64,000 nt of DNA from Adiantum capillus-veneris. Taxonomy: Eukaryota; Streptophyta; Polypodiopsida; Polypodiales; Pteridaceae. The stretch spans positions 80,568,025 to 80,632,024 of the forward strand of contig CM043958.1 in assembly GCA_014529385.2 (NCBI GenBank), in the 5' to 3' direction. This document shows, in pieces, positions 21,639 to 32,151 of this stretch (positions within the stretch are counted from its first letter, which is position 1; each line of letters begins with the position of its first letter). A program made the translations under genes and the position numbers. A model generated the notes under the pieces. The model saw nothing but the letters and a program-made list of their open reading frames with translations. It was not told where the DNA came from and made no database searches.

Positions 21639-22952
21639 ATGGATGATGAGGAGTTTCTTTCTTCTTTGTCACCGCAGCAGAGACAGTGGTACGTGGAGCG
21701 TCATCGCTCTGGCGCATCATCGCGCGTTCCTACACCATCCGCATCTCCCTCTCTTTCGGAGCATTCGGCGCGCTCTGAAGCTTCGGCGTCGACGAGACGA
21801 GCGTCACACTCGTCTAGACACCGGCGCTCTAGTGGTGGCGGTGGTGGTTGTTGTGGGGATTCCGCCACCGATGCCTCCACACCGCCTCGTGTTCGACGAG
21901 GCTCTTTACCCTCCCCTTCTTTGCCCGCCCCCACACCAGCCACAACATCGCCATCTACGCCAGGTTTTGCACGGCTGACTGTTCCTAGAAGCTACACACC
22001 TCTACCTACTCTGCCAGGAGCCACCCCACTCGACACTCCTCGCTTCGGGGCCCAGACGCCGGTGGAGACACCTGACGTCCGTACCCCCATCGACACGCGG
22101 CTAGAGACCCCTGCCGGGACACCCAGGTTCACGCGTCACCGGCCAGGGGGCTTGCCTTACTCCGTCGACATCAGCGACGGCATCATCATGGATGATGAAT
22201 GCAAGAAGGTGATCTCGCGTATGCGTGGTCTTTGCTCTCAGCTGTTTAGACACTATATACTAAACAAATGGAGTGAAGTACCAAGTGATTTAAAAAACAG
22301 AGTCATCAGCATACTTCATGATGAGTTTCCCGTTCCAACACGGGATCAGCGCTTCAATGAAGACCTGATGAAGATTCGAATGCGCGAATACTGCAAACAC
22401 AAGCGTTCCGAAGTGCAAAAAGCAATCAAGAATGGGTGGAATAGGCCAGATTGGCTGGCCAAAGAAGATTGGAAGAATGCGAAGAAAGCAGCGCGCGAGA
22501 ATCCCGACAAGTGGAAGCAACAAAAGGATGCAGCCAGAGCGCGAGTAGAGGCAGGGAGCTCGCACCACTTGGGGAGCGGTGGATGGGCATCATTTGAGGC
22601 CGATTTTGTAAGTCTTTTCACATTGCTCTTTATGCATGTTCGATAGTTTAGGGTTTATGAGTTTTTTAGTTCTAACATAATGAAATCTTTGTATGTTTTG
22701 ACAGTGGTCGATGACAGGACGTGATCCCACACCGTACGAGCGCGAGTACGCAGGCAGGAAGGGCTTAAATGCCCTGATGGACATTCTCAGTTCTCGCGGC
22801 GGCATGGTTAGTATTAGGGTTTACTCTTTTTTATTTTTTGTATTGTTTTATAAATGTCGTTATATGTTTATATTTACTGAAAACTGTCTTATTGTCTTTT
22901 TTTGCAGAATCCGACAGATACGCCGCTTGGACGCGATGAGACGTCTGATTAG
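21639..22952 (+). CDS. Second CACTA gene, Transposase_24-like (three exons)
   Basis: ATG 21639 is preferred because it opens the acidic MDDEEF start just after a possible splice acceptor at 21636; the frame also extends upstream to 21501. Exons 21639-22607, 22705-22806 and 22908-22952 join in frame to 371 residues. Residues 1-200 are low-complexity, rich in Ser, Pro, Thr and Arg. Residues 205-320 carry the basic, Trp-containing block of the plant Ptta/En/Spm Transposase_24 family (FPVPTRDQRF, NRPDWLAKEDW). The exon 1/2 join gives SFEADF then WSMTGRDPTPYE, close to the family's conserved TGR-P-T-E segment. Known relatives accompany tnp2 transposases and bind element ends; here the likely sites are the GCGTCGCTAT arrays. 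Spacing of 272 bp from the transposase stop suggests one transcription unit or a linked promoter. Confidence 0.82.
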
Positions 22953-23039
22953 ACGACGTCAGTTTAGCCGTAGCTAGATAGCATTAGTTTAGGGTTTCTC
23001 ATAGCTTATGTATCATGAGACGGATTTTATACGTCTTTT

Positions 23040-23182
23040 TGAACCATGTATATTATTACATTTGTCACCGCAGTTCCTTTTGCCAATCAATTCTTTATGC
23101 CTATGATGTTGTACAATTGTCATTATTACATTTGCCAATCAATTCAGTTTGCCTATGATGTGTACAATTGTCAATTTTGCAA
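23040..23182. repeat. Short direct repeat in the CACTA 3' region
   Basis: TTGCCAATCAATTC...TGCCTATGATG...TACAATTGTC occurs twice, about 65 bp apart, first from 23078 and again from 23130. Confidence 0.7.
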
Positions 23183-23270
23183 ACAATGCGTCTTGTGGGT
23201 GACTATTTTGGGTCTATTATCTACCTTTGCACTTTTTTTAAAAAGTGAATCAAGTACAATATGGTTGATG

Positions 23271-23299
23271 GGTGGCAGGGCATTCAATGCCCTGCCACC
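23271..23299. repeat. Perfect inverted repeat, 13-bp arms
   Basis: GGTGGCAGGGCAT and its exact reverse complement around a TCA loop, at the inner edge of the right subterminal region. Confidence 0.85.
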
Positions 23300-23315
23300 A
23301 AAAAAATATTCTCTC

Positions 23316-23530
23316 GGGCGTCGCTATAAGCGTCGCTATTTATGGCTCTGTAGCGTCGCTATATGTGTCGCTATAGTCTTCTGTGAGAGCGTCGCTATAG
23401 GCGTCGCTATATAGCGACGCGCATAGCGACGCGTATAGCGACGCCTATAGCGACGCTCTCGTAGCGACGCTCTTAGCGACGGTTTTAGCGACGCCGGGGG
23501 TTATAAAAACCCAGTGTATTTCCGTCGCTA
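23316..23530. repeat. Right subterminal repeat array and hairpin
   Basis: GCGTCGCTAT and ATAGCGACGC units occur more than a dozen times. 23385-23410 and 23435-23460 are perfect 26-bp inverted arms. The repeat word is the same as in the left subterminal hairpin, as expected for protein binding sites at both ends. Confidence 0.88.
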
Positions 23531-23552
23531 ACAGCGTCACAAGAGCACACAA

Positions 23553-23564
23553 CCTCTTGTAGTG
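23553..23564 (-). repeat. CACTA right terminal inverted repeat
   Basis: CCTCTTGTAGTG, exact inverse of the left end, followed by TCT (23565-23567). Confidence 0.92.
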
Positions 23565-23739
23565 TCTCTATCCCTAGTGCGGGATTGGAAGGAGGGATAC
23601 ACACATACTACCTATAAAACATTTTATTTATAACCCAAAAGGCAAGTGCACCATTCATAAATTCCTTAACCTCTTGGTCCATGGGATACTGCCCTTAAGC
23701 CCCTTTAGAAATTTTTGCAAAAGCCTAGAAGGGGCTTAG
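23565..23739 (+). pseudogene. Probable continuation of the Penelope-like remnant
   Basis: After removal of the CACTA element and one TCT, the frame ending at 15867 continues for about 25 codons until TAA near 23635. A second frame reads HFIYNPKGKCTIHKF. No domain is recognised, so the assignment rests on position and frame only. Confidence 0.35.
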
Positions 23740-23746
23740 GACATGC

Positions 23747-24187
23747 ATGCCTATTATACGTGTGGAAACACCATCATTTTGGTGCGATGAGCATTTTCTC
23801 CCATCACTTGGTAGCTATGCCACCCACAGAAAAATGTTCTTTCTGGCCTGGCTAAGGAGTGGTGCCACTCCACCACTACCTTGTGCATGCATGGCTATGG
23901 CTTTAAAAGAGATGCCTTGTATGGACCCGGTGCAAGAAGAGACTTACTACATTCAAGTGCTAGTGTATGCCAATACTACCTTTGGCTTCATAGAGCAGTT
24001 ATTGGGCCCCTTTTCCTACATTCAACACAATCCAATAGCTATGGAGATCATTACACAGGTGCCTACCTCCTTTCATAAGGAATTTCTCTTTGCATTGCAA
24101 TTTTTGGTGGACATCTATAATATGTGGGTTTTTCTTTGTGACACCTGTCTTCCATTGACTAATGGGATTTCTTCTTGTTGGCTGTGA
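23747..24187 (+). CDS. Unrecognised ORF, 146 codons
   Basis: Open from an ATG-like start to TGA, with 20-odd aromatic residues, several Cys (WCDEHF, PCACMA, LCDTCL) and no low-complexity stretch. No family is recognised. It follows the Penelope-like fragment on the same strand and precedes a copia LTR. It could be a further piece of that element or a chance frame; no splice or promoter evidence is visible. Confidence 0.25.
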   Translation: MPIIRVETPSFWCDEHFLPSLGSYATHRKMFFLAWLRSGATPPLPCACMAMALKEMPCMDPVQEETYYIQVLVYANTTFGFIEQLLGPFSYIQHNPIAMEIITQVPTSFHKEFLFALQFLVDIYNMWVFLCDTCLPLTNGISSCWL

Positions 24188-24363
24188 TGGTGATAGGTAT
24201 AGAGGAAGCCCTTACCCTAAAAGTTTCTGCAAGAAAAATCTCTCTATGATTTGGAAATGGCACACCTATGTATTATGGTCAATTCCTAGCTTTTTCATTA
24301 ATCAAGAGAAAGTAGCCTTTTCTCTAACTGTTACTTTTGTGATGAGCCTTGGTCTCTTATAAA

Positions 24364-24365
<2 letters not shown>

Positions 24366-24402
<37 letters not shown>
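24366..24402. repeat. CA microsatellite
   Basis: Uninterrupted CA dinucleotides, about 50 bp left of the copia LTR. Confidence 0.95.
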
Positions 24403-24403
<1 letters not shown>

Positions 24404-24454
24404 TCACCACAAGAGAAACCCTTTAAAACACCCTATATACTCCATGGAAGACCT

Positions 24455-24674
24455 TGTTACCATATACATGTGGTAGTGATGTGTGTGGACACACTTAGGA
24501 CCGCCAGAGCATTTTTTCTCTCACTAGGATGTTTTGCCCCCCGTGCATTGTATATACGCCCATCACTCTAGGGCTATCTTATCTTTCCATTGCACACTAA
24601 CACATATTGTGTGCCGTGAGATTCCTTCTTCTTCTCCAATTTGTGTGTGTTTACTTGTAACCCTAATTCCAACA
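24455..24674 (+). repeat. Copia 5' LTR, plus strand
   Basis: 220 bp, TGTTACCATATAC to CCTAATTCCAACA, followed two bases later by a perfect primer site. An inverted relative of 262 bp lies at 25306-25567; the length difference is mostly an extra segment with an internal repeat of CACATCACTACCACAC type. Confidence 0.88.
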
Positions 24675-24676
24675 AT

Positions 24677-24688
24677 TGGTATCAGAGC
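24677..24688 (+). promoter_or_regulatory. Primer binding site of plus-strand copia
   Basis: TGGTATCAGAGC, two bases after the LTR end. Confidence 0.9.
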
Positions 24689-25035
24689 AGGTTGCGTCCT
24701 CCCGAGCTTAGTTGCTAGTAGCTCCAACACATGCCTTCTTACTTTCTTCGATTTTTGTGAGCTTTGGAGAGCGTCAGTGGGTTAACTAATAATTTGTGAA
24801 GGCTCGAAGGGCTTTGCCTACTCATATGTTTTATTCGGGCTCATTTTGGCCTCCGTTTCTACTACATGCAGTACTATGCAGCTATTTTGTCATTTTGTGC
24901 AATTTTTTTGTTAGTGTTGTTTTTTGCATAACAGGTCCCTTATGGTCTTCTACGATTTGTGATATATAGCACGTGTTGTTCTTGCTTTCCTTCTTCTCTT
25001 TCTGGGTAGTTTTCACATCAGGTGCATCATTTACC

Positions 25036-25305
25036 ATGGCTGACAACAACATAGATTGGATGGGGACAATTATCCTATGTGGGCTTATATGGTGCAACAT
25101 GTTCTTGTGTCAAAGGGAGTTTGGAACATCGTGCAGGGCATTGATGTACGTCCTAGTTTTGAGGATATAGGCGATGTTGAGGATGTTGACTTGCTGCAAG
25201 GATTGCTGCTGTTAGAGTTGTTTTGCCTACGGCAGGACAAGCTCGTTGGGATGTAAAAGATGCACAGGCTCATGCATTGATTGCATTGTTTGTGAATCAC
25301 ACTAT
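25036..25305 (+). pseudogene. Copia gag 5' fragment
   Basis: ATG 25036 begins MADNNID. A one-base frame change near 25055 leads to the typical copia gag start (GDNYPMWAYMVQHVL, then KGVWNIVQG). A second change near 25240 gives WDVKDAQAHALIALFVNHTI. The reading is cut at 25305, where an LTR of the same family begins in the opposite orientation. The rest of this element is not found in the window. Confidence 0.8.
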
Positions 25306-25567
25306 TGTTGGAATTAGGGTTGCAAAGAAACACACAAAGCTTGGAGAAGATGAAGGAAGCTCAAGGCACACAACTGAGAGTGTGTTAGTTAGTGTGCAAT
25401 GGAAAGATAGATAGCCCTAGAGTGATGGGCGTATATACAATGCACGGGGGGAAAAACCTCCTACAGAGGGAAAAAATGCCCCGGCAGTGCTAGTGTGTTC
25501 ACAAACACTAGGACTAGTGTGGTAGTGATGTGTTCACACACATCACTACCACACGTATATGGTAACA
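25306..25567 (-). repeat. Copia 3' LTR, minus strand
   Basis: On the minus strand it runs from TGTTACCATATAC (25567) to CCTAATTCCAACA (25306), 262 bp. A purine tract read on the minus strand (TTAGGGGGGATT, 25568-25579) lies just upstream, which marks it as a 3' LTR. Confidence 0.88.
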
Positions 25568-25699
25568 AATCCCCCCTAAAGTGATGCGGTGAACACGAGC
25601 TGGCACATGAGTAAAGGGAAGTGCCATGCCCTGAGGACATGATCGGTCCACAAAGAGGAGTAAGCCCAAAGCTTTGTGGAAATCTTCGAGCTTCTCACG
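25568..25699 (-). pseudogene. Copia pol C-terminus, minus strand
   Basis: Reads REKLEDFHKALG and on toward the polypurine tract, the usual end of copia RNase H. It is continuous in frame with 32147-32395 once A2 and one TCACG copy are removed. The frame runs into the LTR without an earlier stop. Confidence 0.8.
25695..25699. repeat. Target site duplication of A2, left
   Basis: TCACG, repeated at 32147-32151. Confidence 0.92.
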
Positions 25700-27289
25700 T
25701 GTCATAATAATCAATATCTAATTCTCCTAAATGATTTTCTCATATTAAACTGATCATTTAATGTGGGGAAGTGCCAAGGGAGAAAAAGCTAGAATATTGG
25801 TTAAGCTAGCAGACCAGCCACAGTAGGGATCCAAAGGAGGGAAAATAGGGATCCAAAGGGGGGGCCATCTGCAAAAGAGCCATGTGAAACAATGGGCCAA
25901 AAAGACCCTAAGGTTCAGCCCATTAAGACTTCCAAAATGCTAAGGTTCCAAAATTCAAAGGTTGTGTCCAAAGGTCAACCCTAGGGAAAATTGGATGCTT
26001 AGTGTGTGCCCTAAAAGTCTTTTCACATCCCTACATGGGAGGGGGCGAGCCCCAAAGGTAGGGGATGAGAGAGAAAGCCACACACACACACACAGGCTCC
26101 CTTTACACAAAGGGAATGAGGGACACATGTCAGCTCCCTAGGCCAGATGCCCACAAGGTGTGCCCAATTCCTATTGGAAGACCCTTGAAGTGGACCAATG
26201 AGAATTAAGCTAGAGTAAATGTAGTTTAATTAATTTAAAAACATTTAATAAAAGAAACCAATGAGAATTAAGTCTCCTAGAAGACTATTGGGCAGTCTCC
26301 CAAAGGGTCCAATGAGCATTCAGAAGCCTCATGGCTTGCCTGATTCCTATTGGCCAGGAGACAAAGGGGTCCAATGAGAGTTTTGTTTAATTATTTAATT
26401 ACCTAAAGCTCTCACAAAAGGGGAAAGGGGGACACATGTCAGAAGGCTATCACTTATGCTGCTTAATTCCTATTGGCTTGACCTGGGGAGGTCCAATGAG
26501 GCAAAAGCCAGACCTAATTAGCAGCTAGGGCTCGCCCAAGAGAGAGAGAGGGCTGATTTTTGCTTGGCATTGACACACACACACTCACACTTGACCATGT
26601 GTGAAGGAAGAATACTCTATCTCCTCTCAAGCTTTAATGGAGAGCTCATCACCTACTCCAAGCTTGTGAGATAGAAGCCTACATCAACACTCTCTTGGCA
26701 TGTGGATGCAAATCCAACCAAGAGCCAAGCTTCAATGCATGCTCATCTTCTCTACCAAGCTAATTACTAAGCTAAGCTATGCTAATATGAGTGATTATGT
26801 GAGGAGATGTACATCTTTCTCGTAAGATACTCCTTCTTCCTCTCAATCTACTCTCATACCCTGCTAGTTCTCACCATCTTCGAAGGTGTGTGAGGTCTTG
26901 GGTCTGAGAACGGGGATAATTCAAGTTGTGTTTGATTAAGTGTTTTTCTTGGTGTATGAAGCTTCCATCTTCATTGCACTAGCTAGTCTTGAAGGAACAC
27001 AAAGAATTGTATTGTACAATGTCTCTCTTGATGGGAGAAACCATAATACAAAGCCTTTTGGAGGGGGGACCGGCTCCATGCAAATCCGGTCCTCAACTGT
27101 TGTCAATAGCTTAATTGCTCTCTCTTTTGAAAGTATTGTCGATGCTATCTAACTAGGTGTTATGCTTTTTGTTGCTCTCTCCACCCAAGCACTCTTGTAA
27201 TTCTCATTAGGAAGCTATTCTAATGAAATGCCCACTATGTTCATGCTGATTTCCGCTACACAAAAGTTATTAGGCCATTAAATGTTACA
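25700..27289 (+). repeat. A2 5' LTR
   Basis: 1590 bp, TGTCATAATAATC to AAATGTTACA. Same ATTGG/CCAAT module cluster as in A1. It differs from the A1 LTRs more than the A2 LTRs differ from each other, so the two copies are independent insertions. Confidence 0.95.
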
Positions 27290-27307
27290 TTGGTTGGAGG
27301 GAGGTCC
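27290..27307 (+). promoter_or_regulatory. Damaged primer binding site of A2
   Basis: Only TTGGT of the A1 sequence at 4170-4174 is kept. It is followed by TGG and then by the sequence matching A1 from about 4212, so roughly 37 bases were lost. Confidence 0.88.
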
Positions 27308-27674
27308 TCAAGCTAGCTACAAATGGTTGGTATTATTAATTGCCTGTGAGTAAGTAGAATAGGGATTTTTCAGCCTTGCAGTGCGCCTGCCTTTGTGCAG
27401 ATAACGGGGCATCACCGTCGAGAGCTATGGTCTTAATAGTGGAGTCCTACGGGGCTTGCCTACGGCTTAACCACTATTGAGCTATTAGAAGCTTGACAGG
27501 AGCCGGTGCTGTCTTGGTGTCGAAAGACCCTCTCTTCTATTCCTTGCAATTAATGGTATTCGAGCCGCGGGTACAGTAGCTTGAGTGCTTTTTCTAAAGG
27601 GGTAAAGAGGAGTAACAACTAGGGCTTTAAGTGCCAAAGTACACCTAAAAAGTTTACACCTAAAAGTTGTTAGA

Positions 27675-30578
27675 ATGGCTGACAATAGTAAAGAGAGTGA
27701 AATTAATGCTGATAACTTTGATTTTGCTCATGAGCAAGCTACTAATGATGCTTCAATGCTTGTTAACTATCTTGTTTCTAGGCTTCAACAAGCCATGGGC
27801 AATCCATCTCTCCAAAGTGAAGTGCAACGGCAGCTCCGTGATCACGGGATTCTCCAAGTTCATCTCGATGACGAGAGAACACCTAGGAAGCCTCCTTGTG
27901 AGACTACCAAAAGAGGTCTCTCTCCGATTCGGGAAGAAGAAGAGAATCCATATGAAGGGCTCAAGAATTTACTTCTTGATGATGCATCTCCTTCCCAAAG
28001 GAGAACTCAAGAGCCTCCACCGAAGGAACGAGAAAGAAGCGAGTCTCCCGCCACCTCGGCGGAGATGGCTCCACGAAGACGGCGGGCTAAACGCTCTCCA
28101 TCACCACCAAAGCGGAGAAGACCATCATACTCTTCTCCTCACCACAATTCAAAGAGGGATGATAAAAAGCAAGAGAAGAAAAAGGCGAGAAAGAGGACAC
28201 CCTCTTCTCCATCTTCTTCATCCTCTTCCTCTTATGAAAGCTATGGTGAAGACGACAAAGATCAAGACAAGAAAAAGGCGAGAAAGAGGTCACCCTCTTC
28301 TCCACCTTCTTCAAATTATTCACCTTCTGAAGAAAGTGATGGTGCAACTTTTGAACCATCAAAAAGAAGAGGCCATAGGAAATCCTATGCCGCATGGAAG
28401 AAGTCGTCCAAGTTGAAGAAATTCAAAGAGGGAGGGAAGAGCATCTCTTTCCTTACCTATGATGGCACCTTCGGTGCTACGGACAAAGTCTTGGCCTTTA
28501 TCCAACAATTCGATGCGGCGTTTGGAGATGAGGGCTTCACGGAGTCCTCTAAGCTACGCCATGTAGCTATGCACTTTCAAAAGTCCGCCAGACAATGGCG
28601 GTCTAGCCTACGAGCCAACGGTGAAGCTCCACGAACATGGAAGGCTTTAAGAACTTCCATTATGAAGCAGTTTTTGGCCACCGATGCCAAAGACAAAGTA
28701 CTCACCGAATGGCGAAGCTTAAAGCTCTCTCCCAATGAATCCATCCACAAATATGTAGACAAGTTTTGGGACCTACAACTCAAAGCCACTGTCTTCAAAA
28801 AGTTGGATTTTGGAGAGCAAAAGCAACAATTTTGTGCGGGCTTAACCGAAGAAATGGCGGAGTATGTCAACTCCCAAAGGCCACGTACCATATCGGCGGT
28901 AATACACCATGCTATGGTGGCCTCGCGAATCAATTTCCAAACGGGGGGTAAAAGAAATAATAAGCCCCCGGAAAACAAGGGTTCCAATGAGCCTAAGGGG
29001 AAGGACAATGTCCAAAAGTCTCCTAAGGGCAATTCCAACAAAGCTAAAGAGAAGGGAGTTTACAAAGGAAAGAATAAACTCTCTCCTGAAGAGCTTGAGC
29101 GTTATCGTAAGGATAACCGGTGTTTCAAGTGCGGCGAACAAGGGCATGCGTACCGCGCTTGTCCCCAAAAGAACAACCACCAAGATCCTCCTAGAGCTTC
29201 TTTGGTTGAAATCCAAGAGGAGGAGATTCACCAAACTCACCACAAAGGATCTCCTCTATGCCATGCTTGGGGAAAGGTAAGAGAACATGATGCTTTTATT
29301 CTCTTTGACCCTGGTTCTACTCACAATTTCATATCTATGGAGTTAGCCACCAAGCTAGGCATACAATCCTACGAGATGGGAGATATCCTACCCGCAGACA
29401 GTGCCTTCAAGGGGCAAGAAGCTTCAGTCACTCCCTTAATCGGGAAATTGAGGCTTCATGTCCAAGGCTATGTGGACAAAGAGGACTTCTTTATCTCTCC
29501 TCTCAAGCATGAGGATGTAATCCTAGGGGCACCATGGTTTGACCGCTTGGCTGCCGATGTTAAATTTCCTGAAAGGAGAATCTCCTTTAAGTTCAGGGAA
29601 AAGGACATGTATATAGACGCTAAGGAGATGGGTAACACCATCCCCATTGTACATACACCAGCTTTCAACAAGTCAATAAAGAGCTCTATTTCCGTGTACA
29701 TGATTTTTGTTAAAGATTCTCAAAATGAACCTAATGCTTTAGCAAAAGAAAATAAAGGCAACCAAAAGGAATTAGAGTTATCCAATTTTCTCAAGGGGTT
29801 TCAAGATGTTTTTATTGACGACATCCCTTGTGAGCTACCTCCTAAACGAGGTAATGACGACCATGCAATTGAACTTCTTCCAGGAAGTTCACTGCCTAAC
29901 AAACCTCCTTATAGAGTTTCTCAAGCTCAACAAGAGGAGATTATGCGGCAAGTGCATGAGTTAGTTGAGAAGGGCATGGTTAGGCCTAGCTCATCTCCAT
30001 TTTGCTCACCTGTGCTATTAGTGCAAAAGAAAGACGGCACATATCGTATGTGTGTCGACTATAGAGCACTAAATAGGATCACTATCAAGAATAGGTTTCC
30101 CGTTCCACGGGTAGAAGACCTATTTGATAAGCTACAAGGATCGACCTACTTCAGTAGGATTGACCTAAAAAGTGGCTATCATCAAATAAGGATAGTTGAT
30201 CAAGACATTGTAAAGACCGCATTTCGTACTACATTTGGTCTTTACGAATACATTGTCATGCCTTTTGGCTTGACTAATGCACCAGCCACATTCAACCGCT
30301 TGATGGAGAAGCTGTTCAGGCCTCATCGAACCTTCACTGGAGTGTTCTTTGATGATATTATCATCTACTCTAATTCATTGGAGGAACACAAGCAACACCT
30401 CCAGGTAATATTTCAAGTTTTAAGAGAGAATAAACTTTATGTTAATCGAAAGAAAAGTGAATTTTTCTTGCAAGAGATTCAATATTTAGGTCACATTATC
30501 TCTCAAGATGGAATCCAAATGGATCCATCCAAGTTAGAGGTAATAAAAGGATGTAATGTCATAATAATCAATATCTAA
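27675..30578 (+). pseudogene. Truncated gag-protease-RT polyprotein (A2)
   Basis: 967 codons, open from ATG 27675. Collinear with the A1 polyprotein through residue 959: Ser/Arg-rich stretch, gag core, CCHC knuckle (CFKCGEQGHAYRAC), protease (FDPGSTHNFIS, where A1 has STQHFIS) and RT with FFDDIII. The frame then enters the 3' LTR at 30557 and ends after eight foreign residues. RNase H, integrase and chromodomain are absent. The deletion joint shares one G with both parental sites. An antisense or overlapping frame at 27667-28416 is a shadow. Gag and protease could still be made, but not a functional integrase. Confidence 0.93.
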
Positions 30579-32146
30579 TTCTCCTAAATGATTTTCTCAT
30601 ATTAAACTGATCGTTTAATGTGGGGAAGTGCCAAGGGAGAAAAAGCTAGAATATTGGTTAAGCTAGCAGACCGGCCACAGTAGGGATCCAAAGGAGGGAA
30701 AATAGGGATCCAAAGGGGGGGCCATCTGCAAAAGAGCCATGTGAAACAATGGGCCAAAAAGACCCTAAGGTTCAGCCCATTAAGACTTCCAAAATGCTAA
30801 GGTTCCAAAATTCAAAGGTTGTGTCCAAAGGTCAACCCTAGGGAAAATTGGATGCTTAGTGTGTGCCCTAAAAGTCTTTTCACATCCCTACATGGGAGGG
30901 GGCGAGCCCCAAAGGTAGGGGATGAGAGAGAAAGCCACACACACACACACAGGCTCCCTTTACACAAAGGGAATGAGGGACACATGTCAGCTCCCTAGGC
31001 CAGATGCCCACAAGGTGTGCCCAATTCCTATTGGAAGACCCTTGAAGTGGACCAATGAAAATTAAGCTAGAGTAAATGTAGTTTAATTAATTTAAAAACA
31101 TTTAATAAAAGAAACCAATGAGAATTAAGTCTCCTAGAAGACTATTGGGCAGTCTCCCAAAGGGTCCAATGAGCATTCAGAAGCCTCATGGCTTGCCTGA
31201 TTCCTATTGGCCAGGAGACAAAGGGGTCCAATGAGAGTTTTGTTTAATTATTTAATTACCTAAAGCTCTCACAAAAGGGGAAAGGGGGACACATGTCAGA
31301 AGGCTATCACTTATGCTGCTTAATTCCTATTGGCTTGACCTGGGGAGGTCCAATGAGGCAAAAGCCAGACCTAATTAGCAGCTAGGGCTCGCCCAAGAGA
31401 GAGAGAGGGCTGATTTTTGCTTGGCATTGACACACACACACTCACACTTGACCATGTGTGAAGGAAGAATACTCTATCTCCTCTCAAGCTTTAATGGAGA
31501 GCTCATCACCTACTCCAAGCTTGTGAGATAGAAGCCTACATCAACACTCTCTTGGCATGTGGATGCAAATCCAACCAAGAGCCAAGCTTCAATGCATGCT
31601 CATCTTCTCTACCAAGCTAATTACTAAGCTAAGCTATGCTAATATGAGTGATTATGTGAGGAGATGTACATCTTTCTCGTAAGATACTCCTTCTTCCTCT
31701 CAATCTACTCTCATACCCTACTAGTTCTCACCATCTTCGAAGGTGTGTGAGGTCTTGGGTCTGAGAACGGGGATAATTCAAGTTGTGTTTGATTAAGTGT
31801 TTTGCTTGGTGTATGAAGCTTCCATCTTCATTGCACTAGCTAGTCTTGAAGGAACACAAAGAATTGTATTGTACAATGTCTCTCTTGATGGGAGAAACCA
31901 TAATACAAAGCCTTTTGGAGGGGGGACCGGCTCCATGCAAATCCGGTCCTCAACTGTTGTCAATAGCTTAATTGCTCTCTCTTTTGAAAGTATTGTCGAT
32001 GCTATCTAACTAGGTGTTATGCTTTTTGTTGCTCTCTCCACCCAAGCACTCTTGTAATTCTCATTAGGAAGCTATTCTAATGAAATGCCCACTATGTTCA
32101 TGCTGATTTCCGCTACACAAAAGTTATTAGGCCATTAAATGTTACA
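30557..32146 (+). repeat. A2 3' LTR
   Basis: 1590 bp, preceded by TAA that matches the bases before the A1 3' LTR. About five mismatches to the A2 5' LTR by eye (for example ATCATTTAA/ATCGTTTAA near the start). Followed by TCACG. Confidence 0.95.
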
Positions 32147-32151
32147 TCACG
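32147..32151. repeat. Target site duplication of A2, right
   Basis: TCACG, identical to 25695-25699. Confidence 0.92.

Larger units (their letters stand above)
15868..23564 (+). mobile_element. Complete CACTA (En/Spm) DNA transposon
   Basis: A 7697-bp element with perfect 12-bp terminal inverted repeats CACTACAAGAGG, a TCT duplication on both sides, and subterminal arrays of GCGTCGCTAT in both orientations. It carries two intron-containing genes on the plus strand: a tnp2-type transposase (17638-21366) and a Transposase_24-like protein (21639-22952). A captured HMA gene fragment lies at 16921-17101, with long microsatellites between the left end and the transposase. All splice joins keep the frame, so it may be autonomous. 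It sits inside the Penelope-like remnant. Confidence 0.93.
25700..32146 (+). mobile_element. A2: deleted family A chromovirus
   Basis: 6447 bp with two 1590-bp LTRs that differ at about five positions by eye and a TCACG target duplication. Two internal deletions: the primer site is reduced to TTGGT, and about 2.37 kb from the end of RT to just before the 3' LTR are gone. What remains of gag, protease and RT is nearly identical to A1. It inserted into the RNase H of a minus-strand copia. In its present form it cannot prime reverse transcription. Confidence 0.95.

Noticed and set aside
24675-24690. tRNA-like match at primer binding sites
   Set aside because: TGGTATCAGAGC here is the LTR-element primer site; no tRNA cloverleaf surrounds it. 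No tRNA or rRNA gene was seen in the window.
30530-30578. A2 polyprotein end as a genuine C-terminus
   Set aside because: The last eight residues are encoded by the deletion joint and the start of the 3' LTR, so the end is accidental.
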